Source: Scenedesmus sp. ARA3 (taxonomy: Eukaryota > Chlorophyta > Chlorophyceae > Sphaeropleales > Scenedesmaceae). From it: a DNA stretch of 37,848 nucleotides. Below are positions 1-11,021 of this stretch, in pieces (the stretch's first letter is position 1; every line of letters starts with the position of its first letter). Under the pieces are notes generated by a model that did not search any database, was not told where the DNA came from, and was given only the letters and a program-made list of their open reading frames with translations. A program made the position numbers and the translations under genes. The stretch lies in the NCBI GenBank assembly GCA_004335835.1, contig RWJK01000298.1, positions 1-37,848 on the forward strand, in the 5' to 3' direction.

Positions 1-56
<56 letters not shown>
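1..56. repeat. CAG triplet tract at left edge
   Basis: Uninterrupted GCA/CAG triplets run from the first base until a GTCAG interruption. On the minus strand, the strand of the neighbouring glycosyltransferase, this reads CTG. It probably lies in an intron of that gene, because no glycosyltransferase coding sequence is visible between here and base 456. The tract may continue outside the window. Confidence 0.9.
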
Positions 57-57
<1 letters not shown>

Positions 58-455
58 TCAGCAGTATGCCTGCCTACAGCTGGCATCGGGGTACATCGTC
101 TCACGATTCAGCGCTTTGCTTGTAATTGGGCAGTCCACCTGCACACTTGCTATTACGTAACAGCTGCCAGCTGCTAGCGTACGCCTGCCAGGCATCAACG
201 ATGATGGCAGCCGCTGTGCTCCTGTACAGCTCATTTCACAAGAGCAGCGGTGTTCCACGCCACCCGTTGCTGCTGCTGGCAACTCTGGTGACACCGTCGC
301 CTTAGCCGCTGCTGCGTGTGCTGCTGCAGCTCCCAGCACCACCTGGAAGCTTCAGCTGTCAGCTTCCATCGTGTGCGCGCTGACAGCAATGGTGGCGCTG
401 ATGCTGGCGACCTTTAAAATGCTTGTCAGCCTGGCATGCCCCTCAGCTGACTCAC

Positions 456-926
456 CGGTGTCCAAGTTGATGACTGCGTCAAACTCTGTCATGTTCCATG
501 AGTTGAGCTTGATCCAGTTCAGCCCAAAGCGGGGCGAGAAATTGTTTTTGATCTTGATGTCTGGCACAGTGCGGTACTCCACCTGGAGTGCTGAGCTGGA
601 CAGGTCCCGTATGAACTGCTTGTGCTGCTCGGTGAGATCGTCACTTTCACAGCCCATCACGATCAACAGCTGCCCTGCAGTTGCAACAGCAGAAGTGGGG
701 CCTCGCAACGTGAGGTGTTGTGCTGCCAATGGTGATGGCAGAGGAGGCCTTGGGTTGTGTGTACAGACAAAGACTGCAAGTGCTGTCTGCTGAGGCTTAG
801 ATGATGCATGCTCCACGCGTGAGGTGAGACAGGCACTTCAGCAGACAGCAGACTCAACAACTGCAAGCTGTGCAGCATCCAGCAAGTTACATGATGCAAG
901 ATTTTATTCAACAGCTGTGCAGCCTG

Positions 927-963
<37 letters not shown>

Positions 964-1373
964 GCTGCCAGACCAGGCTTAAGAAAGCTGCCATGCAGAG
1001 GCTGCAAACTAGGATTGCTCAAGTCAATTGCTCCAACACCTCATTACAGCAGCAGAGAGACCTGCTCACCTGGGTTGCTCTCTGCCAAGCTGCACACAAG
1101 CTGCCTCAGCAGAGGGACGTATTTGGCTGTGCGCACAGATGTGACAAACGCGTGCTGACCTGTCCTGTTTGCTGCACAGCTGCCTGCCATGCAACACCTA
1201 GGCGAAGGGTAGTCGCCATGCTCCCTGTACCCTAATTCTAGTGGCACTCCACCATCGTCTAATGGCCGCTTTGTCTTGTTGGCTGCCGCGGAACTAGACG
1301 TGGATGCGGACCAAAACACTGCATAGCATGCCAGCCAACAGAGCAGGCTGCAAACCAGCTTCCTCCGCTGCAT
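456..1373 (-). CDS. Glycosyltransferase family 8-like protein, type II membrane, 3' part missing
   Basis: Two exons are visible: 1373..1070 and 674..456. The intron between them has donor GTGAGC and an acceptor ending CTGCAG, and phases agree (1 nt plus 2 nt make a Gly codon). The protein starts MQRRK, followed by a hydrophobic signal anchor (about residues 5-21), a short stem, then HAFVTSVRTAKYVPLL, which resembles the first strand of GT8/glycogenin-like enzymes. Exon 2 contains FGLNWIKLNSWNMTEFDAVI, ending NLDT, where the family has the LDxD metal-binding motif. The exon ends in a strong GTGAGT donor one base into the next codon, so the second Asp would come from the following exon. No plausible next exon is seen down to base 1, so the gene is taken to leave the window inside this intron. 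Likely a Golgi sugar transferase; donor and acceptor are unknown. About 174 residues are visible. Confidence 0.72.
930..962. repeat. CAG tract in glycosyltransferase intron 1
   Basis: About eleven CAG triplets lie in the intron between the two visible glycosyltransferase exons. On the gene's strand they read CTG. Forward-strand open frames through this tract have no other sign of coding. Confidence 0.9.
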
Positions 1374-1927
1374 GACTGCCTCTTGCACTAAGCGGCTGAA
1401 AAGCACTATGTAGCTGTTATAACTCTGATTAGGGTGGAGCTCGTGAGTCCCGGTCGATGCTGCCTGATGATCGATCGGCAGTGGCGGGGATTTGTGGCGT
1501 ATGGCGCGGCAGACGAGCATTTGATACCTCGTGCATATCACAACACTCAATGTTGAGAAAATTTGTCGACGATGCCCTTTCCATTGCACCAATGCTGCCT
1601 GTAACACAATTCGTCGCGCCCGAGGCAGAAGCTGGCGTACCTGACAGCACTAGCCAATGCCGTCTTGCGCATGTGAAGGGTTGCCCACGTCATCGCAAGA
1701 CAAACGTCTGCAAAAAGCCGTACAGAGTTTGACAACACGGCAGACCGCGAAAAGCGCATCACCTTCAACAGCTCGTGCAGACAATGTGCCAACAACACCA
1801 GCAGCTTCACTGTCACGCCAGTGCTGTGCAGGCAGGGCAGTGCCTGAGATGGTACACGGCAGCCTTTCCGACTCAAAATTGCATGTTTTGTTGGCCTCAA
1901 CTCAACCCAAAGCCTTTGCCTACTGTT
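1374..1927. other. Intergenic region, no gene seen
   Basis: This lies upstream of the minus-strand glycosyltransferase start and downstream of the J-domain gene stop, so it should hold the promoter and 5' UTR of the former and the 3' UTR of the latter. Open frames on both strands are short, Cys/Arg-rich and match no family I recognise. I see no RNA gene. Confidence 0.5.
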
Positions 1928-2592
1928 CTACAGCCGCTGCCGCTTGAGGTCACCCCACCCATCATGTACACCAGCCTGCCACCCGCTACTGCCATAACCA
2001 CCATCCGGAACAAACCCTCCCCCACCAACATCGCCGCTGCCATCTGCTGCTGTCCCACCCACTGATGCTTCTGCTGCTGCCAGCCCTGCAGCCCGCTGCT
2101 GCTGCATGCGCGCTGACAGCACAGAGCGGGCGGCCCGTAGCCGCTTCTGTCGTGCAGATGGCGTGCGTGCTGCATCTTCAGCACTCTGGGGCTGCAGGAT
2201 GGCTGACTGGCGCCTCTCCACCTCTGCCACCAGCTCCTGAAAAGCAGCAACAGCAGCAGCAGCAGCGGCTTCAGCAGCACACTGAGACAAGGCGCCGCCA
2301 TAACGTGCTGGGGCCAGACCATTTTGAGTCAGATACGGGGACCCAAGCAGTGCTCTGCACGCCAGGGTCAGTCAACTCGCTGCTTATAGCGCATTCGGCT
2401 GGTTCTGCGACCACTGCCTGCTGACCATCAGCCTAGCTTAGCAGCTCGCAATCAACCTGCATCAGAGGCCAAAACAACACACAAAACATAGCAGCACATC
2501 GAGGTATGCACGCTGCGCAACACCCTCACACCTGCATGCTGAGCTGCCACAGCTCCTCCTCTTCATCTGCTGCACCTGCCCGGCTGCCACCT

Positions 2593-2630
<38 letters not shown>

Positions 2631-3098
2631 CCTACCCCAGCTGCCGCCGGCTGCTGCCCCGCCCTCTATGTGCCCCTCTGACACATCTTGCTCCCACTCC
2701 GTCCACCAAGCATAGTCATTCCCACTGCCACCTTCATCTGCTGCTGCTGCTGCTGCTGCATCATCCCATTCCTCTGCATCCTCCTGCCCCGCCACATCCG
2801 GACCACTTCCTCCTGATGATTTCAGCACCTGCGCCAGCCCAGCCTCATATGCAGTGCCTAGAGCTTTAAAAGCTGCCTCTGCACATGGATGCCTGCACTT
2901 GTCAGGGTGCACAAGCGCAGCCAGCCGCCGGTATGCCCTCTTCACATCTGCAGCTGTCACTGCAGCATCTGCAGTGCCTAGATGCTGCTGCTGCTGCAGA
3001 GGTGCAGCTGGCAGCTGCAGTGCAGCTAGCCAGTGCTGCTGCGGCACCTCATGCAGCACCACTGCTACTGCCAGCAGGCGTTCTGCTTCCCTAATGAA

Positions 3099-3137
<39 letters not shown>

Positions 3138-3257
3138 AAGTGCGGCTGCTCCAGACAGTGCAGCAGCGGCTCGCTGCCCTGCCTCTGCAAAGTAGCCAGC
3201 AGACAAGCTTTGGGCTGCGAGCACCAGCAGGCGGCGCAGATGGCCTGGCACTGCAGG

Positions 3258-3296
<39 letters not shown>

Positions 3297-4184
3297 AGCC
3301 ACATGCTCCTGCTGAAGTGTGTTGGAGTGTGTCTGCTGCTGCTCCTGGCGCTGCTGCTGCCGCTGCTGTGACAGCATCCCAGCTGCCTGTTCAGCACCGT
3401 TGCAATGCATGGGAGAAGTGCACATGGGCGACGCTATACCATCTGCTGCTGCTGCAGCAGCAGCAGCATCACTGCCAGCGCCGCACGCCATGTCAGCATC
3501 AGCACAGTGAACTTCTTGCTGGGCATCCGCACTGTGAAGTTGAGGCTCTTCACAGTGAACTTCATCAGCTTCACAGTGTAACTCCAGGAACCCCTCCGTG
3601 AACTCCCCAGAAGCCAGCAGCACCCGCATGCATTCCACAAAGTCTGCAGGGGTCTGCAAGCGCCTGCAGTCCGGCAGAGTGCTGCCGGCTGCACAGCTGC
3701 TAGCTGCTGTGGCATGTGGCTGCTGCCCTGCTTGCCGCTGCTGCAGCAGCTGCAGCCGTTGCAGCAGTGACGCCTGCTCCCCTGCTGCTGCTGCTGTTGA
3801 TGTGCTGCCACCAGCCTCCATTGCTGCTGCTACGGGCTCCTCAACTTGCTGCTGACTAGCTTGCCGCTGCTGCAGCAGCTGCAGCCGCTGCAGTAGAGCG
3901 GCCTGGCTGCTGCTGCCCCCAGCACTATCTGTTGCCGCATCATCACCTGCAATGACAGCTGCATTTGAGGTGCTGGAAGGCTGCTGCTGTACCTGCCGTG
4001 CCTTAAGCAGCGCAATGCGTGCAGAAATGCCAGCGTCAGCAGACCCAGGGTGCTGCTGCTGGGGTATGTGTGCAGCAGGCGGCTCATCCAGCACTTCCTG
4101 CTTCTGCTGCTGCTGCTGCTGCTGCTGGCGCCTTTGTAGAGCAGCTAGGCGGCCAGCGAGACCTGCCGGCATGGCTGCAGACAT
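1928..4184 (-). CDS. J-domain (DnaJ-like) protein with Gln/Ala/Ser tracts
   Basis: Exons 4184..2530 and 2354..1928 make 693 codons plus stop. The donor is GTGAGG, the acceptor ends GTGCAG, and 2 nt plus 1 nt restore a Val codon. Exon 2 then continues without a stop as ALLGSPYLTQNGLAPARYGG and ends GDLKRQRL. The N-terminal part has four copies of an L-x-x-R-L-x-x-L-x-x-RQ motif, separated by Gln runs, and a His-Cys-rich segment near residues 200-230. A J domain follows, with VKRAYRRLAALVHPDK; HPD is at about residues 426-428, so the Hsp70-stimulating loop is intact. It is more compact than a typical 70-residue J domain. After it come acidic and Trp-rich stretches and an Ala-rich C-terminal region. 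It is likely an Hsp70 co-chaperone of a plant/algal J-protein class; no client can be inferred. An alternative end, using donor CAG/GTGTGA and an acceptor near 2460, would add only a few residues to exon 1. Confidence 0.75.
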
Positions 4185-4290
4185 AGCAGCAACCTCAAAG
4201 GCAATGCACGCGGCTCAACCTGCCCGAAGCAGGTGCTGGGGTGTTTGAAGCAAGAGCCACTACTGCCACTGCGGCTGCTGCTGCTGCTGC

Positions 4291-5474
4291 TCAGGGCTTG
4301 CGCGGCTTTGGCAGCTGCTGCTTGGCAAGCAGCGGCGGACCCGAGCTGCTGCTGCTGCTGCCGCTGCTGCTGTTGGATGTCTGGTTGAAACCCTTTAGGC
4401 AGTAGAGGCTGCTGGTGATATCATGAGACCTGAGGGCATACAGCAGCAGCAGCACAAGTAGGTGGCAGTCTGGCTTTGTGTAATTACCGCGCCAGCAAGT
4501 CATCCAGCCCCTTACAGTTGCCTATTGCTGAGCACAGCAAATGCGCAGGGAGCACTTCTCAACCTCTCCTGGGGTCTTGCTGTGTACTTGGTTATGCAGA
4601 ACGCAGCCACAGCTTCGGCTATTGCTGATTGTGCTGACAGGCTAGTGTGCGCGTGTGTATATGCCAGGGGGGCGAGGGATCGCAGCTTTGCGTGTTGCAT
4701 CTGTGTAGGTGCTGTGCAGGCGTGCTCACCTTGCTAGTGCATCATCCAACACTTTGTCAAAGGCGGAGAGCTCAGTTGGCAGCGCCTCCAAGCTCTGCAG
4801 GGGATGCAGCAGAGCAGCAGCAGCAGTGTGAAAGCAATGACACCAAGCATGTACCTGCACTAGGGCTGCAGGCTGGCACCAAGCTAGCTGCTGCTTCTAC
4901 CAGCTGCTGCTGGCCATGCTGATCTTGTGTGTGCTGCTCAGTTACAGGGTTGCAGCGGGTACGTTGCTGCATGCAATACATAACACAAGACACTCTAACC
5001 AAATTGTGCGAGTAGCACAAAAGCAGTTGATGGGATTGCTGCTCACTGCTTGCGTGTTTGTGTGAGCAGTCTGCCTGGCCACAAGAGCGGTGGTCACTGT
5101 GTTGAGCTGCACAAGCACCAAGCAGCAGCAGCAGCAGCAGCAACTTACAAACCATGCAGCACGCTACTGCAAGAGAAGAGCTTGCTGCTCCAAGCAGCGT
5201 TGATGCAAACAGCAGAGCATGCGCTGAAACTCTGCGTTTCACATCGTGCCATGCACCCTACCTCTTTGCTTGTGTCTGCATGGATTAGTGCTGGCACTTT
5301 TGCTACAGTTGCTAGCACGCCTTGGAGCTTGTCCTTTACGCTATCCTTGTGCGCTTGCAGCTGTTGGAATGGCTGGCTGGACATCAATGCCTCCACAAGC
5401 GCACAAAGCAGCGCAGGGCAAGGCAACAACAGCAAACTTGCAGGGAGAGTCACCTGCTCAAAAAGAGAGCCCTC
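4291..5474 (-). CDS. Unrecognised helical protein, start unresolved
   Basis: Three phase-compatible exons: 5474..5262, 4794..4730 and 4429..4291. Donors are GTAGGG and GTGAGC; acceptors end CTGCAG and CTCAG. The first visible exon encodes a leucine-rich helical segment including LVEALMSSQPFQQLQAHKD and ends HADTSKE. The second encodes SLEALPTELSAFDKVLDDAL. The last reads RSHDITSSLYCLKGFNQTS, then a Ser/Gly-rich tail ending LPKPRKP. The tight phase agreement and lack of repeats in the first two exons argue for a real gene. I do not recognise the family. The start is not settled: an in-frame ATG exists at 5384, but the frame is open back to the acceptor at 5475, so a short 5' exon probably lies between there and about 5750. 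The stop is only 106 bp from the start of the J-domain gene on the same strand. Confidence 0.6.
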
Positions 5475-5856
5475 CTGAAGCAGTGGGCTTAGTGGTCCGG
5501 CAAGTTGAACGAGGCAGCAGCAGGTGCAACTTGATCAGCACCACATCATGCATGTCATGGTGTCATGACACAGTTATAAGGGTTCGATTGAGGTAACGGC
5601 ACTCTGGTAGTCTCAAACAGGCATGCCGCTGTAGTAAGCAGTTCATTTTGTTTGCTTGTGCTTCTGGCTCTCGCGTGTTCTGCTCCTTTGTCGCCGTTCC
5701 GCTCGAGTTCGCCGTTCATTCCGCTACAGGCGCGCCCCAAACACACGCAGTGCTGGTTACTTCCTTAGTTCACGTAGTCTGCAACTGTTTCGTCTGCAAA
5801 GCAGTCCGAGTGGCTGCCAGCACTGCCCCTAGTCAGCAGCAGCAGCAGCAGCAGTC
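5475..5856. promoter_or_regulatory. Divergent promoter region
   Basis: This stretch separates the minus-strand helical protein from the plus-strand Lys-rich protein, so both should be driven from here. It may also hold the missing 5' exon of the former. A short CAG run (about 5834-5853) sits just before the ATG at 5857, in the 5' leader of the plus-strand gene. I see no clear TATA box. Confidence 0.45.
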
Positions 5857-6720
5857 ATGTCGAAGAAGAACAACAAGAAGATTATAGCTAGGAAGCACGC
5901 TCATGACTTAAAGCGTAGGTTATTATGAGTCATGTGCGGCCTGCAGCATGTCTTGCTACCTGCATGGTGTCTGCATCACCTACAGCCATCAGCCACCATC
6001 AGGTGGCAGCGGCTGACGCTGACACATGCAACTGCAAGTATGCCATACCAGGGCACCTTACTCAAAAGATATCTGCGTGTTGTTTATGCTGCTGCAGTGG
6101 AGAAAGAAGCCCAGGAGAAGCTGAAGAAGCAGCAGGAGAAAGCACAGCGCAAGAAGGAACGGCAGCTAGCAGCAACAGGCGTCGTGAAGACAAAGCGGAA
6201 GGGTCTTCGCATTCGCAAAGGCGTGCGCGTGAAGGTGCGGTAGCAGCCTCTGCCTCTTCTGTATGTGGATCTGTTTGCAGCTGTTTGTTCTGCAGGCCCA
6301 GCAGCAGACATGTGGATGTTGCCAGTGCCGCTTGCTTGGCCTTGAATGTGTCACTCGTCAGCTGCAGCCCTGTACCATACTGCTGTTGCCGCAGCTGTGC
6401 CTGTCTGGACGAGTGCGGGCATCAAACAACCTTTCATATGTTTCACTCTTTGCATGCCCTTTCACATATGCGCCGCATGCCTCCTGCAGGGCATCAAGGT
6501 GGTTGATGCTGACAGCAAGAAAGCAGTGCTCAACCTGCTCAAACAAGAGCAGGCAGAGAAGCTCATGGAGGTAGATGACGCCCCAGCAGCAGCAGCAGCA
6601 GCAGACGGCAGCAGCAAGAAGAAGGCCAAGAAGCGCAGCAAGGTGAAGCTGGTGACAAAAACTATGACAGGCACCACCAGCAAAAAAGCAGCAGCAGGCG
6701 CAGCTGCCATGGAGGACTGA
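5857..6720 (+). CDS. Small Lys/Arg-rich protein, probably nuclear or nucleolar
   Basis: Exons 5857..5914, 6098..6234 and 6490..6720 give 141 residues. Donors are GTAGGT and GTGCGG; both acceptors end CTGCAG, and phases match. The protein begins MSKKNNKKIIARKHAHDLK. A charged helix follows (EKEAQEKLKKQQEKAQRKKE), then a basic segment (TKRKGLRIRKGVRVK), a short conserved-looking block (GIKVVDADSKKAVLNLL), and a Lys-rich tail ending AAMED. The composition suggests a nucleic-acid-associated or ribosome-biogenesis protein, but I cannot name the family. Its 3' coding end is duplicated in its own 3' flank and again near 11430. Confidence 0.72.
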
Positions 6721-8328
6721 GCGATTGGTAACATAGAGCAGGGAGATTTTGCAGATGCAGATGCCGATGCCGTGTAGATGCAGATGACGTAGAGGAATGG
6801 CAAAGACCATGACAGGCACCACCAGCAGCAGCAGAAAGGCGGCAGGTGCAGCAGCCTTGAATGACTGAGCAGGCGCACATGTGTACACATACACAGGAAG
6901 GGCCTGCAGGAGACTGCAGAGGCAGCGGCTGTGGACAGAAAAGGGTCTGGAGCTAAGTTAAGTTGCAGGCTGGCAGTGTGTGCAGCAGGGAGCAGCGCTT
7001 GCGCGCGTCGCGCCAGGCACTGAATAGCAGCCCTGTGGTGGCTAGGTGTCTTGCTGCGGAGGTTCAGCTGATGGTGTTGGTTGTTCAGGTGTCGGTGCTC
7101 AGGCATGCGCCAGTTGCAGTTATAACAATGCGTTTTCTGTCAGGCCACGACGGCGGTAGGGGCTGTTGGTTTGTGCTGCGTCCTTTGATGCTGCGCCTGA
7201 CACCAAACAGTCAGCAAGTAAAGATTGAGCATGCTGGGTAGCGCGTGTTGCAACACACATTAGAGATTGCAGGCTCTTGGCAGTGACTACATCCTTGCAT
7301 GTGGCGCAATGGTTGGGTGGGTGTCCCAGTCGCCACGTAGTGTGCGTGTGCTGTGCAAGGATGCTCTTCTACCGCCAAGATGACGCAGCTTTGCGAATGA
7401 GTACAGCAACACCAGCAGCATGGCTGCGGCGCACACCTCAGCACTCACACACAACCGTGAAGTGCTCTGAAGGTTGTGTACAGCATGATGTTCTGTGAAC
7501 CATGCATCGGATGTTTGATCAGCATGGTATATTGTGCTCACTTGTATGGTGGGCTGTGGACCTTCTTTGATGCATGTAGTGCTGCGCCACTCAGTTATCA
7601 GGGCTTGATGACATTGACGACCACTGGCTGGCAGCTGCTGTATAGCAGCTTCACATGCAACTTGAAGCTCACATATGTTGCATTTGCTCACATATGTTGC
7701 GCAGGTGCCAGTCAGTGCTGTACACAGCACGTGTAGTTCCTTCAATTCTCTTTAGAGCACATGTTCACCACTCCAAATTCGCCAAGCCGCCGGGCAGGTC
7801 ACCTGCTGGCCGAAGCTGGAGGTGTGTTCAGGGTTGACGGTTGCACAGTACCAGCCAGCCATCACCTTAATGCTGGCCATATGACTAATATGATACAGGT
7901 TACACGCAATGTCCTGAAAAGGAAGCCTTGGCCAGCTGCTGGACCCCCGTGGATTGCTCAACCCTCACAGGGCCAGCGGAGATGCCCGGCCATGGCATGG
8001 CATGGCATGGTCGGCACAAGTAGCCTGCAGGCTGACATGACCACTCACCGTCGTGCATGACGCTCACTGAATGCCCCATTTTAAATGACGTATCAACGTA
8101 CGTTGCCAGCAAGCCATGCCTGTCATGGCTTCCTTGATCTCCACACCTCGGACAACGTGTGTCGAAGCGCGTATTGCGACGACGTCGGTTTTTGTGAGAT
8201 CTTGAACAATGGCGGTGGCTATTCCATGCTTGCGCTTCGTGCAGTTGTCGAGTATCGTCATCCATTGTCTCTAGCCTCTGCTACAGCAGTTTGAGGGCAG
8301 CAGTGCAGCGCAGGCGCAAGCAAGCAGA
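6721..8328. other. Intergenic region with a 3'-end duplication, no gene seen
   Basis: The first 350 bp hold a copy of the 3' end of the upstream gene (listed separately). The rest has only short open frames without family resemblance. A short GGCAT pentamer run lies near 7990-8010. The last few hundred bases should contain the promoter and 5' leader of the BTB gene. Confidence 0.5.
6807..7075 (+). repeat. Duplicated 3' end of the Lys-rich gene, copy A
   Basis: Starting with CATGACAGGCACCACCAGCA, this stretch repeats the last codons of the Lys-rich gene (from about 6662) and ends its homologous coding part in ACTGA, as the gene does. The sequence that follows is shared with the region at 11427-11635, including GCAGGAGACTGCAGAGG and CCTGTGGTGGCTAGGT. 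It is non-coding as it stands. Confidence 0.75.
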
Positions 8329-11021
8329 ATGGTCGACAACGCCTGCGTGCCAGACTTCAGCGAGTTCTTCGGGAAGCAGGAGCTTTCTGATGTGAACGTG
8401 TTCCTAGACGAGGACAATGCTGCGGCATGCACCGGCAGCAGCGCGGCAGGCAAGAAAAGGAAGAGGAGTAAGAAGGCTCCCGGGCCCAATGAAGACGAGG
8501 GCATCGTGCAGCAGCCACCTCTTCCTGGGCACAGCATGGTGCTAGTTGCCTTCTCAGAGTTCTTCAAGGCCAAGGTGAGGTTCAGCATCTCCTGCTGCAA
8601 CAGCAATGCCTGGAGAGCCAGCACTGTAGAGACACCCAGCACAGCATGACCACCAAAGAGGGCTGCTAGTAGTAGCGCTGTAGTACAACACTACTGCAGC
8701 ACACCCTGTGGTGTTGCTGCTTGTAACAGCATGTTTTAACTTTTGATTTGATGCACTCCTTGTACTGCTGCAGCTGATGGGCTGGTCCGCTGGGCCCTCC
8801 TCCAAGCCAGAGATCCGGCTGTCAGTTCCTGCAGGTGGGACAGCAAGCACATAAAGCATCCACCAGTGGCGCACTGCATCATGGCAGCTACAACACGCAG
8901 CTTGCGTGGGGAAATGCATACACACAGCTCTCGCTTGTGACAGTTTAGTCTTGCAGTGCCCTTGCAAGCAGAGGATCGCACTGTGCTGCGGCTTGCGAGA
9001 CAATTGTGTCATGCGCCCTCTGCTTAGCTGCCAGCATTGCTCGCGTAACTTCGCGTCGCTTGTGCAGTCAACCACTTGCAATGAATACTGATCACGTGCT
9101 GCTGCTCCTGTGATTGCAGGACAGCTGAAGCTGGGCGAGCTGCTGCTGCGGGCAATGTACCAGTCCCAGCCAGACCTGGGCACCATCAGCCAGGAGCAGC
9201 TGCTGCAGCTGCTCATCCTCGCAGACAGGCACAGCGTGAACAAGGTGATGCATGCCATAGCAGCGGCACTGCAGGCAGTGCCGCAAGCAGAGCTGCAGTG
9301 GGAGACAGTGCTTGGGCTATACACTCTGCCGCCTGGCTGCACAGATGCCTGCAAGCCGCTGATGCCCGCTGCACAGCAGCAGCTGCAGCAGCAGCTGGGG
9401 GACCTGGAGGTGGCACTGAGCGACAGCACGAAGCGGCAGCGGCTGCTGGCGCTGCCGCACAAGGTGCTGCTGGCGCTGCTGCAAGATGAGGAGACCAAGG
9501 TGGCTGCAGAGAACACAGGTGAATCTGCTGTGTTTGGTGTACACAATGCCCTTCAGCCGCTGCTTGAGAATTGCTGCAGGCTATGGCCAGTTCCGCACCT
9601 CTGATAAAGTTTCTCAGGGCCGTGCCTGAGCTGCTTGCTGCCAAGCCCCGTATTGCTGCCTTGCACTGCAAATATGCACTGTGATAGCAACAGTCAAGTT
9701 AGGGCAGCCAGCAGTGTGGGATTTACTTGTGGCGGTTTGCGAGATCATGCTGGCACAGTTGCGGCTTCCCCACACCGCCTGCTGACAACAGAATGTTTGC
9801 AGATTTCTTCGTTTTCTGCTGTACAGATCACCTCCAACATTACACTGCTACTATTTACATTTGTGCTGAGATTCGCTGCTTTTGCCGCATCGTCTTCAGT
9901 GTTCCGCGTCATTGAGTCCTGGCATGACTACCAGCAGCAGCACTGCGGCGGTAGCAGCAAGCAGAAGCTGGTGCAGCTGCTGGAGCAGATCCGCATGCAG
10001 CACTGTACGCAGCCCTTCGTGGCCACTGTGCTGGTTGAGAGCCCTCTGGCTGCCGAGTGCTTCAGCGCGCTGGACCTGGGCCTGGCCTGCATCTGCAGCA
10101 GCACTCCAGGCAGTGAGCCTGGGCTCATGAGCACAGCCCTGGAGGAGGCAGAGTGCCCTGCTCTCGCGCGCTTCCCATCCTGGAAGCAGCCAAAGCGGCC
10201 AGCGTCAGCGGTGACGAAGATAAGCATGGAGCAGGAGGTGGGCGGCTGTGTGCTGGTACAGCTCGCTTCGCGTGAAGCTTGTATTGTGGCTGCTTATTTG
10301 GGGCTGATGCCGGCGTCTCCCTGCAGACCATGTGGGCTCAATGCGTGTATATCTCAGGTTGTCTTGATTACACTTTTGCCACTCGCTGCACATGGCATGC
10401 CTGTAGGCATGCAGGCGTTGCTGAACATAGGCGCTATGGAGAGAGAAGTGTTGTTGGTGATCGCTATCATAGCATAATGATTATGTTCCTGGTGCTGCTT
10501 GTCTGTGACTGCAGGTGAGCCTTGCCGACCTGAAGCAGAAAGTAGAGGCGGCACAGCAGGGCGGCAACGACACCTATACACAGTTAGAGTCGCAGCGCTG
10601 GCAGGGGGAGGTGTTTGAAGTCAGCTTGAAGGTGGGTGTGGAGGGTGAGACTGGTGAGGGGGCTGCAGCAGCTTCCCAGGCCACAGGAGCTGAGACAGCC
10701 AGCAGCAGCAGGCCATTCAGTGTTGGCATATTTGTCGGCCCCCAACTTCGGCGCAAGGACATGCTGCGCCTCATCAGCTTCAGTGTCACAGCCAGTGCAG
10801 CGCAGCCAGTGCCGCACCGGCGCCGGGGCTTCGTGCCGCGGCACAAAACGCAGTGCATGACTAGGCAGGGCTTCGGGTTTCACATATGGGGCTGGCCGAA
10901 CTTCTTCAGCTGTGGCACAGTGGACAGCTGGGCTGCGTTTGAGGCGAAGCTGCGGGCCGACAACCTGGTGCATGCAGGGGACTGCCTGCACATCAAGGTG
11001 GAGATCACAGAGGTGCTGTAG
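8329..11021 (+). CDS. BTB-BACK domain protein with C-terminal MATH/TRAF-like region
   Basis: Five exons: 8329..8574, 8774..8834, 9120..9518, 9900..10237 and 10515..11021, giving 516 residues. All introns are GT-AG and all phases agree. Exon 1 carries the BTB start (LSDVNVFLDED) and, after an insertion with a KKRKRSKK nuclear-localisation-like run, HSMVLVAFSEFFKAK, the strand-helix where BTB domains read HKxVLxxxSxxF. Exon 3 continues with GELLLRAMYQ and the helical BACK region (LLILADRHSVNKVMHAI). The last exon carries a C-terminal block with GFGFHIWGWPNFFSC and AKLRADNLVHAGDCLHIKVE, which resembles the MATH/TRAF-like tail of algal BTB proteins. Such proteins usually act as substrate adaptors of CUL3 ubiquitin ligases; that role is inferred from the family. 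The long interruption inside the BTB fold is unusual. Confidence 0.85.

Noticed and set aside
352..816. Opposite-strand open frames over the glycosyltransferase exon
   Set aside because: They are antisense shadows of the family 8-like exon and have no family resemblance.
5575..5600. tRNA-like GGGTTCGATT motif
   Set aside because: No matching T-stem, anticodon arm or acceptor stem can be formed around it.
8554..9546. Long minus-strand frame of 330 codons
   Set aside because: It is antisense to three exons of the BTB gene, Ser/Cys-rich, and crosses well-supported introns.
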